Both the position numbers and the translations under genes were made by a program. The notes beneath the pieces were generated by a model. The model was not told where the DNA came from. It was given only the letters and a program-made list of their open reading frames with translations, and made no database searches. Source: Bacillota bacterium (GTDB lineage: Bacteria; Bacillota; Sulfobacillia; Sulfobacillales; Sulfobacillaceae). Taken from it: a stretch of DNA of 44,084 bases. Positions within the stretch are counted from its first letter, which is position 1; each line of letters begins with the position of its first letter. The stretch lies in NCBI GenBank assembly GCA_023475835.1, contig JAMCVM010000034.1, positions 1-44,084 on the forward strand, written 5' to 3'. This document shows positions 23,948 to 32,399 of the stretch, piece by piece.

Positions 23948-25096
23948 ATGATACGAATCGGATTGCTCGGCTATGGTACCGTTGGCCAGGCGTTTGCGGA
24001 ACTGGTGGCACGGCAAACGAGAGTTCAGACACTAATCGAAGTCGCGCTCGTCCGCAATCCCGAGCGGCCGCGAAAGGGACCCCAAATCCGGCTGACCGGC
24101 AACCCCGAAGACGTGATCGATTGTCCTGATATTGATGTCATCGTGGACGTGATGGGTGGAAGCGAACCCGCACGGCAATGGCTGGTACGCGCCATTGAAC
24201 AGAACAAATCGGTGATTAGCGCGAATAAAGAAGTGATGGCAGATTACGCATCCGAACTTGGCCAGTTGGCAGCGAGGCACAATGTATACCTGGCTTGGGA
24301 AGCCGCGGTGGGAGGAGGCATTCCTCTCTTGGAACCGCTGAAAAGTCACTTTTCTGGGGCGCCGGTGTCTAGATTTATCGGCATCTTAAACGGTACTACC
24401 AATTATGTGCTCTCGCGACTCGAAACCGGAGAATCGTACTCCGAAGCATTGTCTGACGCACAGCGCGCCGGATATGCCGAGGCGGATCCAGCCAACGACT
24501 TGAACGGCAGCGATGTCGCGCGTAAATTGGAACTCGTATTCGGCGCGCTGTTTGGAACTCCGAAAAACTTTTCCATCACTCCACGCCGAGGAATTGACGA
24601 AGATTTGTCCCGGATCGTTAAACGGGTCGAACCCTGGGGATGGCGCGTGAAGGTCCTTGCGGTCGCCGACCAGTTGGGCGGCACTCAAATTTGGCCGACG
24701 TTGGTCCGGGCCGATCATCGGTTGGCTCAGGTCACGGGGGTGATGAACGTTGCCGGAGTCGAAATTTACGGCCAATGGTTTTGGATGGAGGGACCGGGCG
24801 CCGGAGGCCCTGCCACCGCTCTTAGCCTGTTGGCCGACTTTTACCGCGGTTACGAAACCGGGTTTCACCGACTTCGCTTGTCGCCATTGTCCGAAAAATT
24901 GGTGCACCCAATCAGCATGCCGTGGATGGGGTTTGCTCTGGATCCAGATCGCTCATTGTCAAGTTTTAACGTCCCCGACGGGGCGATCATGCATCAGGAC
25001 TATTGGATGACTCCTCCTCTCGACCAGATCTCTGCAGCCAATTGGCTGGCCGAAAATCCCGGGCTGTTAGCCTACCCCGTCCTTTTAGACGCATAA
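23948..25096 (+). CDS. hom: homoserine dehydrogenase without ACT domain
   Basis: A 382-residue NAD(P)-dependent enzyme that reduces aspartate semialdehyde to homoserine, feeding threonine and methionine synthesis. The Rossmann motif is GLLGYGTVGQAF. The substrate region is VISANKEVMADY and FIGILNGTTNYVLSRLE, and the signature GYAEADPANDLNGSDVARKL holds the catalytic acid and lysine. Bacillus-type enzymes of about 430 residues carry a C-terminal ACT domain for threonine feedback; here the last 80 residues (after about 300) do not look like a full ACT fold, so inhibition may differ. CAGGAGG lies five bases before the ATG. The gene stands alone, without thrC or thrB beside it. Confidence 0.9.
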   Translation: MIRIGLLGYGTVGQAFAELVARQTRVQTLIEVALVRNPERPRKGPQIRLTGNPEDVIDCPDIDVIVDVMGGSEPARQWLVRAIEQNKSVISANKEVMADYASELGQLAARHNVYLAWEAAVGGGIPLLEPLKSHFSGAPVSRFIGILNGTTNYVLSRLETGESYSEALSDAQRAGYAEADPANDLNGSDVARKLELVFGALFGTPKNFSITPRRGIDEDLSRIVKRVEPWGWRVKVLAVADQLGGTQIWPTLVRADHRLAQVTGVMNVAGVEIYGQWFWMEGPGAGGPATALSLLADFYRGYETGFHRLRLSPLSEKLVHPISMPWMGFALDPDRSLSSFNVPDGAIMHQDYWMTPPLDQISAANWLAENPGLLAYPVLLDA

Positions 25097-25100
25097 TTAT

Positions 25101-25126
25101 GGGAATGGGCGCGAGCGCCCATTCCC
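25101..25126. terminator. long GC-rich hairpin after hom, no T run
   Basis: GGGAATGGGCG/CGCCCATTCCC forms an 11-bp perfect stem with a four-base loop, five bases after the hom stop and ten before the convergent SASP stop. It may terminate transcripts from both sides although no T run follows. Confidence 0.5.
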
Positions 25127-25135
25127 GAGGGGATC

Positions 25136-25306
25136 TTACTGTTTCAGCTGTTCTTCTGCCAAACGGATCGCTTCCCGGACCAGGTTTCCGCATTCGCGGG
25201 CCGGTACGGCGCCCCACCCTTCCTTACGGACGATGTCAGCAATACCCAATTGTTCTCCGAGTTTCAGCTTCGTGGCATCGGACATCAACTTAGCCAGTGA
25301 AATCAC
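25136..25306 (-). CDS. small acid-soluble spore protein, alpha/beta type
   Basis: The C-terminal 50 residues match the alpha/beta SASP family: KLMSDATKLKLGEQLGIADI, then GWGAVPARECGNLVREAIRL and AEEQL, corresponding to the usual ELAxELG...GxxxxxxxGxxV...AExxL pattern. These proteins coat DNA in the spore and protect it from UV and heat, and are cleaved by Gpr at germination. The start is uncertain. The frame is open to 25465, but AGGGGGTGAT, nearly a perfect anti-16S sequence, lies at 25302-25311. That points to a start just after it (CTG 25297 or TTG 25288). The GTG given here (25306) lies within it. Confidence 0.75.
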   Translation of the reverse strand: MISLAKLMSDATKLKLGEQLGIADIVRKEGWGAVPARECGNLVREAIRLAEEQLKQ

Positions 25307-25325
25307 CCCCTGTTTAGTATGGATC

Positions 25326-25880
25326 TCACCATGTGATCCCATACACCAGGTGATACACGCGCTGATACCAAAGCACTCGGGCGACAAAGCTTCGAGTTTC
25401 GGGATAGGGGATGTCGACGCCGCTTTGCACATTCCATCGCAAACGGCCTTGTCGCAGCCAGCCATCGGTGACCGATGGGCCGCTGTTATATGCCGCTAGA
25501 GCCAAAATCAAGTTATGATGGTACCGAGCTAAAAGATACGACAAGTACCACGCGCCAAGCGCGATGTTCTGCCTGGGGTCGGTCAGATTCAAACTCGGTG
25601 AGGAACCGTTCCCACTCTCTTTTTGCACCCACCGCGCCGTTGCTGGCATGAGTTGCATTAAGCCGACCGCTCCCCTAGAACTGGTGACGGTCGGTCGATA
25701 GCTGCTCTCTACCCGAATCACGGCGGCCACCAAAGCGGGTTCGAGCCGCCGCTGATGAGCTTCTTGGCGGACGATGGCGGTGTAGCGCACGGGCACCATG
25801 GAATCTACACCCACCACGGCGACTAGCAAGATGAGTGCAAGTCCTAGCAGGGCTCGAAATCGGCGTTGACCTGTTCCCAT
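25326..25880 (-). CDS. membrane-anchored lytic transglycosylase (Slt type)
   Basis: A 184-residue protein. A single N-terminal membrane anchor (LLGLALILLVAVVGV, about 12-27) is followed by an SLT domain. The catalytic Glu is in VIRVESSYRPTVTSSRGAVG, then LMQLMPATA, QNIALGAWYLSYLL and ALAAYNSGP, all standard for the family. It should cleave peptidoglycan glycan strands outside the cell with formation of 1,6-anhydro-muramic ends. The ATG at 25880 lies inside the end of coaE (37-bp overlap) with GAGG about ten bases upstream. This placement next to coaE recurs in Firmicutes and suggests co-transcription. Confidence 0.85.
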   Translation of the reverse strand: MGTGQRRFRALLGLALILLVAVVGVDSMVPVRYTAIVRQEAHQRRLEPALVAAVIRVESSYRPTVTSSRGAVGLMQLMPATARWVQKESGNGSSPSLNLTDPRQNIALGAWYLSYLLARYHHNLILALAAYNSGPSVTDGWLRQGRLRWNVQSGVDIPYPETRSFVARVLWYQRVYHLVYGITW

Positions 25881-26467
25881 AAAGTAAAGACCTCTCGTTT
25901 CAGGTGATCCAAGGAGCCGGTGTTGTTGATGATGCGGTCGGCCTGGGTAATCTTTTGCGCCAAAGCCATTTGGGAGGCAATACGTCGGTCGACTTCCTTC
26001 CCATTGAGACCATCGCGGTCGATGACCCGTTGACGCTGTTGTTCGATGGTTGCATACACGACCCATACTTCATCTACCGCGTCGGCCCATGATGACTCCA
26101 ACAAGAGAGGTATATCTAAAATAAGCGGCCGAAATGCCGTGCTTTGCCATTCTCTGAGATGGCGCTGAATGACGTTATGCACGATGGGATGAACCACGGC
26201 ACTGATGTGTTGCTGAAATTGCGAATCCGAAAAGAGTCGGCGAGACACCTTGGAACGCAGCAATTCGCCGCTCGCATCAAAATACGGCCAGCCCAAGTCT
26301 TGGAAATACCGCGACCACAGCAGATTTCCCCGGGCTTGTAATTGGTGCACAATGGCGTCTGCGTCCAAGACTTCCGCTCCATATTGTCTAAGCAGACGAC
26401 TGACCGACGATTTGCCGCTGCCGATCCCTCCGGTCAAGCCAATACACGGGGTTCGAGGCGACCCCAC
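25844..26467 (-). CDS. coaE: dephospho-CoA kinase
   Basis: About 207 residues. The P-loop is GLTGGIGSGKSS, then EVLDADAIVHQL (the DAD motif of the CoA-binding region), RPLILDIPLLLES, and DRIINNTGSLDHL near the end. It phosphorylates dephospho-CoA with ATP, the last step of CoA synthesis, in the cytoplasm. I place the start at GTG 26467, where GGTGAGG lies just upstream and six bases separate it from the stop of the preceding gene. A TTG at 26500 would overlap that gene. The 3' end overlaps the transglycosylase gene. The polA-mutM-coaE order is a conserved Firmicute arrangement. Confidence 0.88.
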   Translation of the reverse strand: MGSPRTPCIGLTGGIGSGKSSVSRLLRQYGAEVLDADAIVHQLQARGNLLWSRYFQDLGWPYFDASGELLRSKVSRRLFSDSQFQQHISAVVHPIVHNVIQRHLREWQSTAFRPLILDIPLLLESSWADAVDEVWVVYATIEQQRQRVIDRDGLNGKEVDRRIASQMALAQKITQADRIINNTGSLDHLKREVFTLWEQVNADFEPC

Positions 26468-26472
26468 GGACC

Positions 26473-27753
26473 TCACCTTTGCCACTGAATTGAGGACCAA
26501 TTCAACGCGCCGTCAGAGAATATCGACATACGCGCTACCGAAGGCGACACCGCCCATAAATAGCCCGCATGGGCTAACGGTACGGTCAGAGAATGCGAAA
26601 AGCGGTTGCGACGTCCAATATAAGCGCTGATGGTGCCTTGAGCTGCTAAAGCGGTCAGCCGCGCGCCGCTGGTTTCGTGGACCGAAACCAAAGGTTCCAT
26701 CGCAGCCAGGGTCTGAGCCAAGTCTACGGCTAGCGTGTCGGATGCATTAACCCATACAGTCATGGGCCGGTTGCGCAGCAACGAACTTGGCCAACGGGAG
26801 CTCAGCGAGGTCACATGAGGGCCCAAGGCGCGACGAATCCATTGGCGGATCGACCAGGCAGAGTACCCGCTCCCTCGACCCCCACGGTAATACAGGCTGA
26901 GCGTGCCCGAGGTCGGAAACAAGCGCAGATAGGACCGCCATCGTTTTTTCAGCGTGGGCACCTCCCCCGGATTGACCGGTGCGGCGTCGAGGACACCGTT
27001 AACCACACTCAACACCGACTGCCGCTGGTTTTGGTAGACGACCACCTCGATTTGGGAAGGATCCTGCCCGGGCCGGTTTCTCTGAAACAAAAGCGAAGAG
27101 TCCAACGACCAATCCTTAAGAATCCACGGCGTGGTCCCAATCAGGTTGGTGAATTGCCAATTAGCTTGACCCTGACTCTGATCGGTAATGGGGACGATAG
27201 CCAAACTGGGGCTGGCCAGGCCGTGGAGAAATTGGGAGATGTTGGCGCCCGGCGACAAATCGATATTAAAACTTTCGCTGCCGGTGACTACGACGCCCGA
27301 CAAAAAGCGGCTGCTCCCGGCGATGACCTGACCCGATCCGACGATTGGAGAAAGCAGGCGGCGGGCGGCTGCGGATCCCACCTGACTCCAAAGCGGTCGA
27401 GCCAGAGATTCAGCGACCATCGATGCGCTCACCCGGTGGCCAGAGGTAGTTTCTGCGCGCGATAAAGTCACATGAATGACTCGACCCTGCACGGTGACCG
27501 TTCGGGCCAAATCGGGAATCAGTTCCCCGCCCCGACTCTCTTGCAACAACGTTTGAAAGATATTTTGAGTGATTGCCGAAGCGGCCAGATTGTCTGCCAG
27601 TGCCGGGTCTAAGGTGTTAGGGTTTTGATTGATCGCCAGCGTGAATTCCCGGTTGGTCACACGCTCAGTCACGCTTTGGCTGGGTACCCGGATCAAGAGC
27701 GCGATTGAGAGCGCGAATGCGACTAAAATCCAGGGCCAAAGACGTTTGCCCAT
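26473..27753 (-). CDS. family 5 (peptide/nickel-type) extracellular solute-binding protein
   Basis: A 426-residue exported protein with an N-terminal hydrophobic segment (residues 5-22, WPWILVAFALSIALLI). There is no lipobox Cys, so it is probably membrane-tethered. The early motif FTLAINQNPNTLDPALADN, then NIFQTLLQESRGGELIPDLA and HRVSASMVAESL, is characteristic of SBP_bac_5 proteins, but it is shorter than the usual 500-plus residues. No permease or ATPase gene is nearby. It sits between mutM and coaE, starting right after the stop of a 63-residue gene, and so probably belongs to the same transcript. The ligand is unknown. Confidence 0.75.
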   Translation of the reverse strand: MGKRLWPWILVAFALSIALLIRVPSQSVTERVTNREFTLAINQNPNTLDPALADNLAASAITQNIFQTLLQESRGGELIPDLARTVTVQGRVIHVTLSRAETTSGHRVSASMVAESLARPLWSQVGSAAARRLLSPIVGSGQVIAGSSRFLSGVVVTGSESFNIDLSPGANISQFLHGLASPSLAIVPITDQSQGQANWQFTNLIGTTPWILKDWSLDSSLLFQRNRPGQDPSQIEVVVYQNQRQSVLSVVNGVLDAAPVNPGEVPTLKKRWRSYLRLFPTSGTLSLYYRGGRGSGYSAWSIRQWIRRALGPHVTSLSSRWPSSLLRNRPMTVWVNASDTLAVDLAQTLAAMEPLVSVHETSGARLTALAAQGTISAYIGRRNRFSHSLTVPLAHAGYLWAVSPSVARMSIFSDGALNWSSIQWQR

Positions 27754-27945
27754 CTATACAGGTTTCCCAGGCACTTGGGCAATCTCAAGTGGCGTTAAAT
27801 CCGTTTCACTAATCACGTCAATCTTAAACTTTCCTTCCATCGGTATGACTCCGATTTCGCCTCGGACGCCAAGCGTCTGCCAAATGGTCTCCACCGCCTT
27901 TTCCAGTTCTTCTTCGCTATTGACCGAGATGCTGAACTTCTGCAT
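27754..27945 (-). CDS. conserved-looking small protein of unknown function
   Basis: A 63-residue acidic protein (MQKFSISVNSEEELEKAVET onward) predicted to form a beta-alpha-beta layout with no cysteines or membrane segment. AAGGAGGAG lies eight bases before the ATG at 27945, a strong initiation signal, so the longer frame to 27999 is rejected. The stop codon directly abuts the start of the solute-binding protein gene, which implies coupled expression. I do not recognise a family. Confidence 0.65.
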   Translation of the reverse strand: MQKFSISVNSEEELEKAVETIWQTLGVRGEIGVIPMEGKFKIDVISETDLTPLEIAQVPGKPV

Positions 27946-27987
27946 GCTGTACGCTCCTCCTTGATATTTAGTTTCCATGGAACTAAG

Positions 27988-28028
27988 AGCCTTGGCCAAC
28001 CTCTGCCGACCCGTTCACGGCCAAGGCT
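27988..28028. other. 10-bp inverted repeat between mutM and orf63
   Basis: AGCCTTGGCC (27988-27997) and GGCCAAGGCT (28019-28028) are perfect complements separated by 21 bases, upstream of the small gene at 27754-27945. No T run follows on the minus strand. It could be an operator, an attenuator or an mRNA-stabilising stem. Confidence 0.4.
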
Positions 28029-28107
28029 TTTGCAGCATGGCGTCATCCGATTGACTCACCGCGGTTCCTGGAATCCGGCGAGCCTTGATCGGTGCCATCG
28101 CGAGATC

Positions 28108-28932
28108 TCATGCGGGCAGAGGCTGACATCGGGAACAAAAATGACTGGTTCTTCCCCCAATCACCATAGTTTCGATGGCGCTCCCGCACCGGAGGCACGA
28201 TTGACCACGCCGACCATACACTTTGAGATAATCTTGATTGCGCCCTGGCTCCCCCAGAGCATCCACATAGTCGGAAAACGAAGTCCCTCGGTTCTTTAGG
28301 CTTTGTCTTAGCACCCGGCGAATATTGCGTGCCAGCTCTGCGGCCCGGGTTGCACCGACATGCTTCGCCGGCTGGGCGGGGTGAATCCGGCTTAAATACA
28401 GAGCTTCATCGACGTAGATATTGCCTAAACCCGCAACGATGGCCTGATTTAATAGCAGTGCTTTGATCGGAGCACTGCGACCTTCCAGTTTGTGTGCCAA
28501 GTATTGCCCAGTGAATTCCCGGCTGAGCGGCTCGATACCTAGATGCGCGTCGAGCGAACCTCGTTCCTTGAGCCAGCCCACCCGTCCAAATCGCCGGGGA
28601 TCTCTTAACCGCAGGTCCAAGTCGCTGAACCGAATCACCATATGCGTATGGGGCAAAAATGCATCGGAACTTGGCTGGACCGTAAGTCGCCCGCTCATCC
28701 CCAGATGCACCACCAAATATCCATGTGGCGGCCAGCAAAACAGCAAATACTTTCCGCGCCGATCCACCGCCGACAGTTGCCTACCCACAAGATTAGTGGT
28801 CAATCCGTCCACATCGCATTCTCCTAATTTTATCATGCGACCGTCTAAATGCGGGACCGACAACACTGGCTTGCCTACGATCTGGTCCGCCAAATACGCC
28901 CGAATGGTCTCGACTTCGGGTAATTCTGGCAT
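28108..28932 (-). CDS. mutM: formamidopyrimidine-DNA glycosylase (Fpg/MutM)
   Basis: A 274-residue bifunctional glycosylase/AP lyase that excises 8-oxoguanine and formamidopyrimidines from DNA. The N-terminus MPELPEVETIRAYL supplies the catalytic Pro2 and Glu3. DRRGKYLLF carries the conserved Lys. The helix-two-turn-helix region with NIYVDEALYLSRIHP follows, and the C-terminal zinc finger has cysteines in CLRCG and CSRCQ. All key residues are present and the length is standard. The ATG overlaps the polA stop (TAATG), so the two genes are translationally coupled, as in Bacillus. Confidence 0.95.
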   Translation of the reverse strand: MPELPEVETIRAYLADQIVGKPVLSVPHLDGRMIKLGECDVDGLTTNLVGRQLSAVDRRGKYLLFCWPPHGYLVVHLGMSGRLTVQPSSDAFLPHTHMVIRFSDLDLRLRDPRRFGRVGWLKERGSLDAHLGIEPLSREFTGQYLAHKLEGRSAPIKALLLNQAIVAGLGNIYVDEALYLSRIHPAQPAKHVGATRAAELARNIRRVLRQSLKNRGTSFSDYVDALGEPGRNQDYLKVYGRRGQSCLRCGSAIETMVIGGRTSHFCSRCQPLPA

Positions 28933-31475
28933 TAGCGTGCCTCCAAGGCAAACGCCGTCATTTGCTCCCAGTTGGGGCCGTGCTTCAGTTCGACCACCAG
29001 CGGGACGCTAAGCGGCATGACCGAGGTCATGATCCGGTCGGCCACGTCCATCACCTCGGCTTCTTCTTCTGGCACCATATCCCAGATCAACTCGTCGTGT
29101 ACTTGCAATGTGAGTAGGGACTTCCAACGATGACCGCGGCTCTCGCGGTCAAACGCGACCATGGCCGATTTGATTAAATCGGCGGCACTGCCCTGAATCA
29201 CGGTATTAATTGCCATTCGTTCCGCATATTGCCGACGTACGCGATTTTTGTGCAGAATATCCGGCAACGGACGCACCCTTCCCAAAATTGTGGATACTTC
29301 TCCATGGTGACGCGCGAATTCTAAGATTTCATCAAAATATTGCTTCAGACGAGGATATCGACCGTAGTAACGGTCGATGTAGGCTGACGCTTCCTTGGCA
29401 GAAACCCCGGTATCGCGAGCCAGACCGAACCCCGAGATTCCGTAGATGATCCCAAAATTAATCGCTTTGGCTCGATTCCTCCAGGTGCTGTCGACTTGCT
29501 CTAGCGGAATATTAAACATTTCGGCAGCCGTGCGTCGATGAATGTCTTCACCGTCTTGAAAGGCCTGAATCAGATGGTCGTCTGCCGATAAATGAGCCAG
29601 CATGCGCAGTTCAATTTGAGAATAGTCCGCTGCTGACAACAGGTTTCCCTGGCTCGGGACAAAGACGCCGCGGACTCGTCGACCCATCTTTTCTCGCACC
29701 GGGATGTTTTGTAGATTGGGATCGCTCGAAGACAGACGGCCTGTAGCGGCCACGGTTTGATGAAAGGTGGTGTGGATTTTGCCGTCGGCGCCAATCAGAT
29801 TAATCATTCCGTCGACGTACGTGCCTTTAATCTTCATCAATTGGCGATAGCTCAGCATTTTATCAATGATCGGGTGAAGGGGTCGCAACTTCTCTAACGT
29901 GTCCGCGTCGGTGGAGTAGCCGGTTTTGGTTTTCTTACCGACAGGCAATTTCAATCGGTCGAACAGCACCTCCGCCAACTGCTGGGTGGAGTTGATATTA
30001 AACTCGCAGTCGGCCAGTTGGTAGATCTCTTGTTGCAAATCCCCGAGAAGCGACTCGCACTCCTGCCCGAGAAGTCTAAGCCTCGGTCCGTCGACCCCAA
30101 TCCCATGGCTTTCCATGTGGGCCAAAACAGGAATTAAGGGCATTTCAAGGTCCCGATACAGCGCCTCTAATCCTTTGTCGACCAGGCGTTGCGCTTGTCG
30201 TTCGATCAGGGCTCGGACGAGACGGATTTGATATTCGGGATCGTCTTGCCACTTGGCGCCATAGCTCGCGGCAACATCAGCCAACGTGTACGCGCGGGCT
30301 TCGGCATCGAGCAAATAGGCTTGAATCTCTCCGTCATGGACAAAGGTGACCGATTCTCCACGGCCCTCCAGTTGGCTTAGCAGAGCTTTCGTGCTCCATC
30401 CGATGTAGCGGGCTTGCGGCAGCGGCAGCGGGGTTGGCCACTCAGTGAGGCGTCCATCCTCCGACAGCAAGAGATACGGGCGGTCGGCCGAAAGGATGGT
30501 CAGTTCGTCGTGGACGTTGAGCATAAATTCGGCCGGATCCACCCGTTTGGCCTCATCAGGCTCCCAGCCGAGATCGGCTGGTGCCGCCTCCGAGGATGAC
30601 GTTTTGGAGTCATTTCGCCCGAATCGACGTCGGAGGCTGTCCATCTCCATGGTGGCTAAAAATGTATCGAGCGCTTCAGAATAGCGCACAAGCAAGGGCT
30701 CTTTCACCTCTGGCCACCCAATCGGAGCATTGCAGTCAATAGTAGCGAGGTCGCGTGAGGTGATGGCCTCTTCATGCTGAGATTCTAGAGCCTTTCGCCA
30801 ACGGGGATTAGTGATAAGCGTCAAGTCCTGGTACACCGCATCGATACTGCCATATTGGCTAATCAGTTGTACGGCAGACTTTTCCCCAATCCCAGACACC
30901 CCGCGAATGTTATCTGAAGGATCTCCCATGAGTCCTTTGAGGTCCGGGATTTGTTCAGGAGACACCCCCATTTTGAGTATACAGGCTTCGCGATCGATCC
31001 GATCCAGGCCACTCATTCCCACCCGCTGAGTAAGATAGATGGTGACCCTATCTGAAATTAATTGTAAGAGATCGCGGTCTCCGGTAATGATCTCGGAATC
31101 ATATCCGCGCTCTTGCCCTAGACGACTGAGAGTGCCAATTAAATCATCGGCCTCATACCCGGCCAAAGACACCCGCGGAATCAAAAGATGGTCGAGAAAT
31201 TCCTCGACAAACGGCAATTGACGTTTGAACTCGTCGGGCGTTTCAGCTCGCGTGCCCTTGTATTCGGGGTACAAGCGGTGACGAAACGTAGGATGCGGGG
31301 CATCAAAGGCCACAACGGTCCGGTCGGGCTGGTGGTCTTCGATGACTTTCAGCAGCATGTTAGCGAACCCGTAAAGAGCTCCGGTTGGACTGCCGTCGGC
31401 GCGGGTCAGTGGCGGCAGCGCGTGATAAGCCCGAAATAAGAGGCTGTGACCATCGATGAGAAGCTGTTTGGGCAT
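28932..31475 (-). CDS. polA: DNA polymerase I
   Basis: An 847-residue family A polymerase. Residues 1 to about 290 form the 5'-nuclease domain (LLIDGHSLLFRAYHAL, VVAFDAPHPTFRH, GYEADDLIGTL, GDPSDNIRGVSGIGEKSA). The middle domain (about 300-470) has the 3'-5' exonuclease fold but lacks the DxE metal ligands, so proofreading is probably absent, as in Bacillus and Thermus. The polymerase domain shows motif A (ADYSQIELRMLAHLS), the O helix (RNRAKAINFGIIYG) and motif C (VHDELI). The start is ATG 31475 with GGGAGG nine bases upstream; the open frame to 31565 adds an unrelated extension overlapping the divergent hydrolase gene. It serves Okazaki fragment processing and repair. Confidence 0.95.
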   Translation of the reverse strand: MPKQLLIDGHSLLFRAYHALPPLTRADGSPTGALYGFANMLLKVIEDHQPDRTVVAFDAPHPTFRHRLYPEYKGTRAETPDEFKRQLPFVEEFLDHLLIPRVSLAGYEADDLIGTLSRLGQERGYDSEIITGDRDLLQLISDRVTIYLTQRVGMSGLDRIDREACILKMGVSPEQIPDLKGLMGDPSDNIRGVSGIGEKSAVQLISQYGSIDAVYQDLTLITNPRWRKALESQHEEAITSRDLATIDCNAPIGWPEVKEPLLVRYSEALDTFLATMEMDSLRRRFGRNDSKTSSSEAAPADLGWEPDEAKRVDPAEFMLNVHDELTILSADRPYLLLSEDGRLTEWPTPLPLPQARYIGWSTKALLSQLEGRGESVTFVHDGEIQAYLLDAEARAYTLADVAASYGAKWQDDPEYQIRLVRALIERQAQRLVDKGLEALYRDLEMPLIPVLAHMESHGIGVDGPRLRLLGQECESLLGDLQQEIYQLADCEFNINSTQQLAEVLFDRLKLPVGKKTKTGYSTDADTLEKLRPLHPIIDKMLSYRQLMKIKGTYVDGMINLIGADGKIHTTFHQTVAATGRLSSSDPNLQNIPVREKMGRRVRGVFVPSQGNLLSAADYSQIELRMLAHLSADDHLIQAFQDGEDIHRRTAAEMFNIPLEQVDSTWRNRAKAINFGIIYGISGFGLARDTGVSAKEASAYIDRYYGRYPRLKQYFDEILEFARHHGEVSTILGRVRPLPDILHKNRVRRQYAERMAINTVIQGSAADLIKSAMVAFDRESRGHRWKSLLTLQVHDELIWDMVPEEEAEVMDVADRIMTSVMPLSVPLVVELKHGPNWEQMTAFALEAR

Positions 31476-31559
31476 CGGTCGGGTGCCTCCCAGTCCTAAA
31501 TATGATAGGTTTATGTTAGCAAATAAGCGCGTCGAAAGACAGAGCAGAGTGAGGGTTTG

Positions 31560-32237
31560 ATGCAACCGCTATTATTCGTGCACGGCGCCTGTTCCACGGG
31601 CGCAATTTGGGTTCGTCAGCGACGAACCTTTCTCAACGGCGAGTTTCCTACGCTTCCCGATTTAGCGGTAGCGGATCAGCAATTGATTGCAGCATGGGCG
31701 GATTGGCTCGCTCAATCTTATTCTGGTTCCCATCTTGTGGTAGCCCATTCGATGGGAGGCGCAGTAGCCCTAAGCCTCGCCCGGCAGCATCCCGATGCCG
31801 TGGCCGGCTTGGTGCTGGTCGGAACGGGGCCGGATTTGACGGTCAGTCCCGACCTTTTATACCAGCTCCATCATTCGCCCAAGGAAGCCCTTGGCTTAAT
31901 TGCCGAGTGGTCGCTGTCGCCGACTGCGCCCACATCCCTTCGAAATTCCTCGAAACTGCAAATCCAACGGGTGTCGCCGCTTAGAGCCCAACAGGAGTTT
32001 CGCGCGGCCAATGCGTTTTCGGCCAAGTCTTGGCTACAAGAGGTGGTGCCGGCGCTGGCGATTGTCACCGGTGGCGACGATCTAATGACGCCTCCTGCCT
32101 TAGCCCGCGAGTTTCTTCAGGCCTGGCCTGATGTGCCCTATTATGAGTTGGAGCATGCTGGCCACCTAGTGATGATGGAACAACCGGAGCGATTCAACGC
32201 GCTCTTGATCAAGATCCTAAGCTCCTATGGCAAGTAA
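31560..32237 (+). CDS. alpha/beta hydrolase
   Basis: A 225-residue protein with the alpha/beta hydrolase core. The oxyanion-hole strand LLFVHGACSTGAIW, the nucleophile elbow VVAHSMGGAVAL (Ser in HSMGG), the acid in TGGDDLMTPPA, and the catalytic His in LEHAGHLVMMEQPERF are all present, so it should be active. The cap is small. The substrate cannot be inferred; esterase or peptidase-like relatives are common. GAGGG lies four to five bases before the ATG at 31560. It diverges from polA and ends in a strong terminator abutting the tRNA-Leu gene. Confidence 0.85.
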   Translation: MQPLLFVHGACSTGAIWVRQRRTFLNGEFPTLPDLAVADQQLIAAWADWLAQSYSGSHLVVAHSMGGAVALSLARQHPDAVAGLVLVGTGPDLTVSPDLLYQLHHSPKEALGLIAEWSLSPTAPTSLRNSSKLQIQRVSPLRAQQEFRAANAFSAKSWLQEVVPALAIVTGGDDLMTPPALAREFLQAWPDVPYYELEHAGHLVMMEQPERFNALLIKILSSYGK

Positions 32238-32240
32238 CAA

Positions 32241-32275
32241 AAAAGCCCCCAAGCACATTGGGGGCTCAATTTTTT
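32241..32275. terminator. intrinsic terminator between the hydrolase and tRNA-Leu
   Basis: AGCCCCC (32244-32250) and GGGGGCT (32260-32266) form a perfect stem with a nine-base loop. CAATTTTTT follows on the plus strand and a run of A/T on the other side, so it should also act for the minus-strand tRNA gene. Confidence 0.85.
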
Positions 32276-32362
32276 GGTGCCGAAGGCCGGACTTGAACCG
32301 GCACGTGGGATCACCACACACGATTTTGAGTCGTGCGCGTCTGCCAATTCCGCCACTTCGGC
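32275..32362 (-). tRNA. tRNA-Leu (anticodon CAA)
   Basis: On the minus strand the acceptor arms GCCGAAG and CTTCGGC pair, the anticodon stem CACGA/TCGTG encloses loop CTCAAAA, giving anticodon CAA (reads UUG), and a long variable arm and a GGTTCAAGTCC T-loop are present. The 3' CCA is encoded (32275-32277). Class II size of 88 bases including CCA fits tRNA-Leu. Confidence 0.95.
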
Positions 32363-32399
32363 GCCGACTTCGTCATTATACGCTACGGAAACCGAGAAA

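Noticed and set aside
31476-31565. N-terminal extension of polA
   Set aside because: GGGAGG at the right distance marks ATG 31475, where DNA polymerase I homologues begin. The extension overlaps the divergent hydrolase start.
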